Shown here: one piece after another, positions 58,856-64,000 of the stretch
Layout: every line of letters starts with the position of its first letter
Position numbering within the stretch: the first letter of the stretch is position 1
NCBI GenBank assembly: GCA_012295275.1
Contig: CM022672.1
Location: 32,618,646-32,682,645, forward strand
Reading direction: 5' to 3'
Source: Chrysomallon squamiferum
Taxonomy: Eukaryota > Mollusca > Gastropoda > Neomphalida > Peltospiridae
Length of the DNA stretch: 64,000 nucleotides
Translations under genes and position numbers: made by a program
Notes under the pieces: model-generated
What the model was told of the DNA's origin: nothing
The model's input: only the letters and a program-made list of their open reading frames with translations
Database searches by the model: none

Positions 58856-60401
58856 TTACACTAAAAATAACAAAGCAGGTATTTGTCCTCCTATCACACT
58901 TGTACTAAGTTCTCTTTCACTGTGTGCCGATTCCTCTGACATAGAAAGTCTACAAACAAAAGAGTCTACAACAATTTTTGATTTACCTTTATCTCCCCAT
59001 AATGAGCTTCCTCCCTTAACAGTAACAAACAAGCTGTACTCAGTGTCTTTAGTAATCTTCACTGGACGTCTGAACACGACGTCATACACGTCAGACCTGA
59101 CGTTTTCATATCTCTGTGTCAGCTTAGACCCGTGAAGTATTTCGTCTGTTCTTGTGTCAGTGACGAAGGCGCTGACGTCGTAGTTTTGTGGTTCAGTGTG
59201 ACCGTACAACTGAAATCCGCGAAGTAAAGCGTTTTTGTTGACAGAGAATGTAATGGCTTCATCTACTTTCCCAGAATATGAATAGACACCAGCATCAGTT
59301 CTACCGAACCGGTTTATTGTAATCTGAGTTTTCATCATTGCAGTTCTCTTTTTTGTGTTAAAAGGTGAAACATCTTCATCACTCTTCACCCAGTGTTTCA
59401 AAATCTTATTTTCTTCTCTGTCAGTGACTATGTTAGTGGGTAAAACGTGTTCTACAAAATACGTCTGATCGAGTAATGGATAACGCACGTGCTTCACGGC
59501 TTCTCCCAGTACTTCGCGCCTGTTCTTTCCACTCTTCGCTTTTCCTTGTTTCTTGCATGCGCTGTCAGCCCACTTCACAGCGGCTTCGAAAACATTTTTC
59601 TCGTCTGCTGTCAGTTCGTCTGATCGTACGATCTCAACCAGACATTCGAGACAAAGATCGGTGACTTCAGCTGACTTCAAAACTTGGTCGCCATTTTCCA
59701 AAATGCAGTTCAGAGCTTTTTCTCTGAGATCATGTTCGTTAAACAGGTGAGCTTGTTCCATCACGACGCACGCATTCTGTGACGACAACGACGACTCCAA
59801 ATAGCGCAAACATTGATCTTTCAGTGTTGTGATGACGTACTTCCTCGATAGATACAGCAGACCAGTGACGTTGTTGTCTGTTAGGACGACGTCATCCGTA
59901 TAAAGATATCTGTGTAAAAGAATGTATAGTAAGACTTCAAAACGAGAGAAAATTATGGGAGATTATTTAATTAGAAAACGATTAGATTACTAAAAAAAAT
60001 GTATTCTTATCAACATTCATGTCTGTATGTATGTCTTATTACATCTCTGTATTCGTAGGTGTGATTACGTGTTTGTTTATGTGTGCGTGCGTGTATGTGT
60101 GTTTGTACGTATATATATATCCGTCTGTGTGTGTGATAACATACTTCAAAAACTCTGTAAAAACGTCTGCTTGAACATCAGGTAATAGGATGGCATGTTG
60201 TACGCGATGCTCTCCTGATAACATCTTCTGAAATATTTCACTTCGTATTATTAATATAAATCGATGCGCTTCAATGACCGTTTGATGTTCTCCGACCTGA
60301 AAACTGACGTCGCTCTCTATTCTGGTTAGAAAAACGTGTTCAATACATTCAGTCAAGTTCTTTCCAGTCTGCCAACTTGAGATTGCAGCTGACGTGGCCA
60401 T
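58856..60401 (-). CDS. BTB-BACK-PHR domain protein (BTBD3/BTBD6-type)
   Basis: Two coding exons, 60,401-60,145 and 59,909-58,856, give 436 codons plus TAA. Donor AA|GTATGT and acceptor TTTTACACAG|A join in frame (phase 2), restoring L-K-Y-L-Y-T-D-D. BTB domain about residues 20-125 (S-D-V-S-F-Q-V, A-H-R-F-I-L, L-L-P-D-V); BACK about 130-245 (N-A-C-V-V-M-E-Q-A, F-E-A-A-V-K-W-A); PHR about 290-436, ending G-G-Q-I-P-A-L-L-F. Proteins of this architecture dimerise by BTB and act as cullin-3 ubiquitin-ligase adaptors, with PHR binding substrate. Length fits the family (about 430-530). The start is the first ATG after a good acceptor (60,408) and precedes the BTB by a normal short leader. The only intact gene in the window. 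Which BTBD1/2/3/6 orthologue, or a lineage-specific paralogue, cannot be settled here. Confidence 0.93.
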
Positions 60402-60408
60402 GTTTTCA
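60145..60408 (-). other. BTB-PHR gene, first coding exon
   Basis: Acceptor TTATTTGTTTGTAG ends at 60,409; seven non-coding bases precede the ATG at 60,401. The donor follows 60,145. It encodes residues 1-85, the first two thirds of BTB. Confidence 0.85.
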
Positions 60409-60507
60409 CTACAAACAAATAATTGTCATAATAATAATATGAAATGGGGGAGAAAAGAAAAAAGAAATTGTTAGGATCTAGAACTGTAACAATTCTTAAA
60501 GGTAAAC

Positions 60508-60512
60508 AAATG

Positions 60513-60582
<70 letters not shown>

Positions 60583-60655
60583 TAACAATAATAATAATAA
60601 TAATAATAATCACATAATAATAATAACAACAACAACAACGACAATAATAATAACT
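60508..60655. repeat. (AAT)n / (ACA)n microsatellite in 5' intron
   Basis: AAT run with CAA interruptions; the polytyrosine and polyisoleucine frames are artefacts. Confidence 0.95.
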
Positions 60656-60789
60656 TCATTCTAAATATAATTTTAAAATGTTTCTGTGTACACAGCGTCA
60701 CAGTAAAATGATCAGTTTTCTATATTTATATACATCTATAACTTGTACACAGAAATCTTGCAAAAACCAAACGTTTTTGTATACAAAGA

Positions 60790-60851
60790 ATTAATCAATC
60801 TAAGATAATTTCTAGCAACCGACTCTACTGTTCAATACTGAGATCAGAGAT
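60790..60851 (-). other. Possible decayed copy of 5' UTR exon
   Basis: The minus strand begins after TTTATTTTTAG with ATCTCTGATCTCAGTATTGA, related to the exons at 61,241 and 62,843, but no matching donor is visible. Confidence 0.35.
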
Positions 60852-61240
60852 CTAAAAATAAACAAATAAATAAAAGATAATGAAAGAAAGAAAAAATCAA
60901 ATAGATAAATATATACCAAATCGATAAATGATAAAAAGAAGTGCATTATATTTATACTAATTATTATTATGATGACAACAACGACTGCATCAATAATTGT
61001 TACATTATCATTATTTGTATAATCAGATATGTCTGGTCACAGTCAGGTAAAAAATATTTAACTGCGGGACAAACGATTTTGAAATCGTAATGTACATATG
61101 GTCATTTTATTTCCTTTTTTTTCCGAGAAAAAAACAACAAAATTATCCGAAAATAACAAATCTGAAAAGAAACACTATATAAGAAAACGGAAATAATAAT
61201 AATAATAAAGTAAGGAAAATCAACGAACAATTTAAAATAC

Positions 61241-61329
61241 CTTGTAATTTCAACTTCCTGATCGACAATTTCTTATAAGCGACTATGTTTCTGTCTATCA
61301 ACTCAGCTATAGACTACAGATATCACGAT
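61241..61329 (-). other. Non-coding 5' exon of BTB-PHR gene, copy A
   Basis: On the minus strand, acceptor TTTATTCTTAG, then 89 bp starting ATCGTGATATCTGTAGTC and ending ATTACAAG, then donor GTATTT. Resembles 62,843-62,926. Contains no ATG in a long frame, so probably UTR. Links to the coding exon by position and strand only. Confidence 0.45.
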
Positions 61330-61379
61330 CTAAGAATAAATGAAATAAAATAAAATAAAATAATATAAAGTAAGCAATA

Positions 61380-61515
61380 TATAGCAAGAGACTTTAAAAA
61401 AAAAAAAATAAGAGCTATAATAGGATAGTAGTAGTAACAGTAGTAGTAATAATAATAACAATAATAGTAATAACAACAACAGTAATAATAATAATAATAA
61501 ATATAATAATAACGA
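61380..61515. repeat. (AAT/TAG)n low-complexity tract
   Basis: AAT, TAG and CAA triplets. Polytyrosine and polyleucine frames across it are artefacts. Confidence 0.9.
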
Positions 61516-61919
61516 TAACAGCATATTAAAGTCAGGATATACATAACTTTTTCTATTTCAATTTAAAAATCCTCAGACTTAAATAATCAGTTTCTTAGAG
61601 GACTAACTAATATATTTAGTAATAAATTAAGAACACTGGAATCGCTAAAACATAATGAAATATAAAATATCATACACTTTCAGTTCTGCTTTGTGTTCTT
61701 TTAGTTTGGAAACCCTCCACTGATAAACATGCGACTGACGTGAAATATTTTATACGTCATCAAGTGTTACGTTTCAGTTTCAGATTAAAATAAACAAATC
61801 GTGCTACGAGATATATGTACACTGATCTGACATAAATCTTGTTTACAATAAACTACATTGATTCTAATTCAATAAATTAAATACTACTATATGCCATTGT
61901 TTATAAGTAAGTTATAAAT

Positions 61920-61964
<45 letters not shown>

Positions 61965-62750
61965 TTATAATTATAATAATTATAATAATAACAGAAACAA
62001 CAACAACATCAACATCATCAAAAAACAACAATAATAATAATAACAAATCTTTTTTACAGTATACTGAATATAAGTGTACATGTCTTATTTCTCTGAGGAG
62101 GCTTGCATGACCAGTATATCAATGTAATCTAACACTGACTGTTTGCTTGTTATGAAGGTCATATAAATCTAGTGTGTCACTGCTACACGAGACACACAAA
62201 GGTATACTCGGGTGTTTTTTACAGCGATCTGACAAATTCATTGTTAATATACTATGTGCCCGTAAGTGTAGAAATAACCCGTTAAAATAAGAAATTATTT
62301 ACATTTGTCAGCGCTGTGAGAAGACAACCAATTTCAATAAAGACAACAAACAAACAAACTCGCAAATAAAAAACAAAATACAAAAATTATATGAGATAAT
62401 ATAATCACATCCTCTACTAGCTCTTTCGATATACCAGATTATAAGAAACATTTTATAGTTGGGTCTAGCGTATATGTTTTAATGTTTAGAAAGCCTCACG
62501 GTATAATGCTGTTTGTTATGTGTATATCCACTGCAGCGATAATGTTTATTCTTTTTTCTTCCTTTTTTACTCTTTGGATGTTTTCCATTGTAGACGAAAA
62601 CAAATACAATAACATTTTATTCAATTTTGGAAAGGGTTATACACCAACGAACGCTAGATAAGAAGGAAGGAACCAATGACGAAAGGAAAAAAGAAAGAAT
62701 GAAAGGAACACATACAAAGAAAAAATAAGAGAAGATATATAATAATAATA
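61516..62750. repeat. Intron-like DNA with (AAT)n and palindromic ATTATAATTATAAT
   Basis: AAT run at 61,921-61,963 passing into TATTATAATTATAATAATTA, and another at 62,739-62,758. Otherwise no gene; likely 5' intron of the BTB gene. Confidence 0.5.
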
Positions 62751-62842
62751 ATAATAATAACAACAACAACAACACAGTTAAATAAATTGGAATAAAATAA
62801 AAACTATATACAATACTTTGTAGTATCAAAATAGTTACCTAC

Positions 62843-62926
62843 CTGAAAAACTTCCTGATCAATAATTTCTTAGAAATGAGTTATTTCTGTTTAACGATTC
62901 TACTATTGATCACAGAGATCAGGGAT
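62843..62926 (-). other. Non-coding 5' exon of BTB-PHR gene, copy B
   Basis: Acceptor TTTATTTATAG, then 84 bp (ATCCCTGATCTCTGTGATCA to GGAAGTTTTTCAG), then donor GTAGGT. Shares (A/T)GATC(A/G)GGAAGTT and TAAGAAATT with 61,241-61,329, so the two are duplicates. Confidence 0.5.
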
Positions 62927-63051
62927 CTATAAATAAATAAATAAATAAATAAATAAAATGAAATAAAGTAAAAGACTGATGAATATATAGCATAAGCTAT
63001 CTACGATATATTCAACTATATTTAGGTGCTATGATTACAACTGCTCCTGCT

Positions 63052-63088
63052 GCTACTACTAGGCCAGTACTACTACTAATGCTACTAG

Positions 63089-63134
<46 letters not shown>

Positions 63135-63165
63135 AACATAATACAAATTATTATAAGGACGATAG

Positions 63166-63210
<45 letters not shown>
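63052..63210. repeat. (ACT)n, (CTG)n and (ATT)n microsatellites
   Basis: ACT run to 63,117, four to five CTG units (63,118-63,134), and an ATT run at 63,166-63,209. Confidence 0.93.
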
Positions 63211-63212
<2 letters not shown>

Positions 63213-63411
63213 AATAAGTTTATCGATGTTTCTCATAAACCACTATGCTAGGTATATAAACAAAAATAACAATAATAAAAAAAAAATACACGCGTTTATC
63301 AAAATTCTCACACAAATGTATAGCTCTTAGAAAATACATTACAAGTTGAATATGTCTGATTTGTTTTAAGCAAAGCGATAGTACGGCATATATTAAATCA
63401 CAATAAAGTAC

Positions 63412-63480
63412 CTTCAAATTTCAAAATGGCCGACTACTTCTTTATAATGCGTCTTGTTTGTGAGTGGTTTTCCTAGGACT
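63412..63480 (-). other. Possible first non-coding exon of BTB-PHR gene
   Basis: On the minus strand, GTCGGCCATTTTGAAATTTGAAG is followed by donor GTACTT at 63,411. The stretch up to about 63,480 is GC-richer than its surroundings and a CACGTG E-box lies near 63,554, compatible with a promoter. The start is unknown. Confidence 0.3.
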
Positions 63481-63624
63481 GACGCCTTTCTGCTTGACAA
63501 GGTCACTGAAATATGTTCTGTGTGTCGCTGTTTACTGTCGTCTGCTGACAAGCACGTGATTGAAATCAGATATCGCACAAGTCACAGCACGTATAGCGGT
63601 AGACACATGCAAAGCTTTTGCATA

Positions 63625-63990
63625 TATATACTGAGTGAGAAATAAATATTGATATTTTACAGACAAAATAAATAAATCAATAAATAAATATAAAATGCCT
63701 TTTTTTTTTTTTCTACTTAACATAATAAAGGTAGTATTTGTCACACCTGTGTTTAGATCGCTCTGACTCATAACACATACAAATAAAGGAGTGTCCCATG
63801 TATTCTGATTCACCATTACATTGCATTTTTCACGATCATAGTATAACGTTTCTTGTCGCCAATACAACTGACACGCTATTTTGATCTGACCTACTTAATA
63901 GACACTTGTTAACGATAACTTGTTCATCGATATACTGAGGGAGAAATAAATATTAATATTTTACAGACAAAATAATTGTTCAAATACTAG
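63625..63990. repeat. Pair of short dispersed repeats
   Basis: ATATACTGAG(T/G)GAGAAATAAATATT(G/A)ATATTTTACAGACAAAATAA occurs at about 63,625 and 63,931, some 306 bp apart. The interval holds a poly(T) run (63,700) and an unrecognised minus-strand frame. Confidence 0.8.
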
Positions 63991-64000
63991 CAGCTGTGCT

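Noticed and set aside
58845-59750. Plus-strand frames opposite the BTB-PHR exon
   Set aside because: Antisense shadows of the genuine coding exon.
63454-63867. Frames of 63 and 111 codons near the right end
   Set aside because: No recognised domain; they overlap the proposed BTB promoter region and the short repeat pair.

Overview
This window is eukaryotic genomic DNA. It is strongly AT-rich and intron-bearing, crowded with microsatellites (TA, CATA, ATT, GA/TC, GATA/GACA, TAG) and nearly empty of long reading frames. The gene content points to a bilaterian animal: a BTB-BACK-PHR protein, a CAMSAP/Patronin-like fragment, an immunoglobulin (Ig) relic, a C-type lectin relic and a FLYWCH finger. 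The satellite style, AT content and Ig plus lectin relics fit a lophotrochozoan, most likely a mollusc. That placement is inference; no sequence was searched.

Layout, left to right. 1-4,900 is mostly simple repeats and unrecognised single-copy DNA. 4,936-9,115 holds a 62-bp minisatellite, a hAT-type MITE, a degenerate CCCTAA-rich repeat, a 22-bp repeat and a dimeric 44+44-bp satellite. 9,950-12,300 is a three-fold repeat whose units each carry a tRNA-like SINE head on the minus strand. 12,333-13,060 is a diverged copy of 27,963-28,620, and both contain a conserved CRE-like site. 13,648-26,321 and 33,915-47,325 are two copies, near-identical by eye, of a roughly 13-kb segment in direct orientation. 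Each has an Ig relic at its left end and CAMSAP-like exons towards its right end. Between them lie an assembly gap (26,593-26,792), CCCTAA-rich repeat, the second CRE-like module, a broken C-type lectin domain (29,491) and the best-preserved Ig exon (33,816). Copy 2 continues rightwards into two more exons (47,334 and 48,032) that copy 1 lacks.

48.5-55.5 kb is mostly non-coding but holds a pair of unrecognised minus-strand exons (50,669-51,545) sharing one reading frame broken by a single stop. 56.2-57.3 kb holds a second hAT MITE copy and a FLYWCH zinc-finger remnant. 58.3-63.5 kb is the only clearly intact gene: a minus-strand BTB-BACK-PHR protein of 436 residues in two coding exons, with at least two non-coding 5' exons that resemble each other and look duplicated.

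The CAMSAP-like, Ig and lectin pieces share their strand and neighbourhood, but nothing shows they form one gene. The CAMSAP-like exons keep splice sites and phases, yet both copies share premature stops. The simplest reading is a processing-competent but non-functional, twice-duplicated locus. The less likely alternative is a rapidly evolving gene that tolerates or recodes stops.
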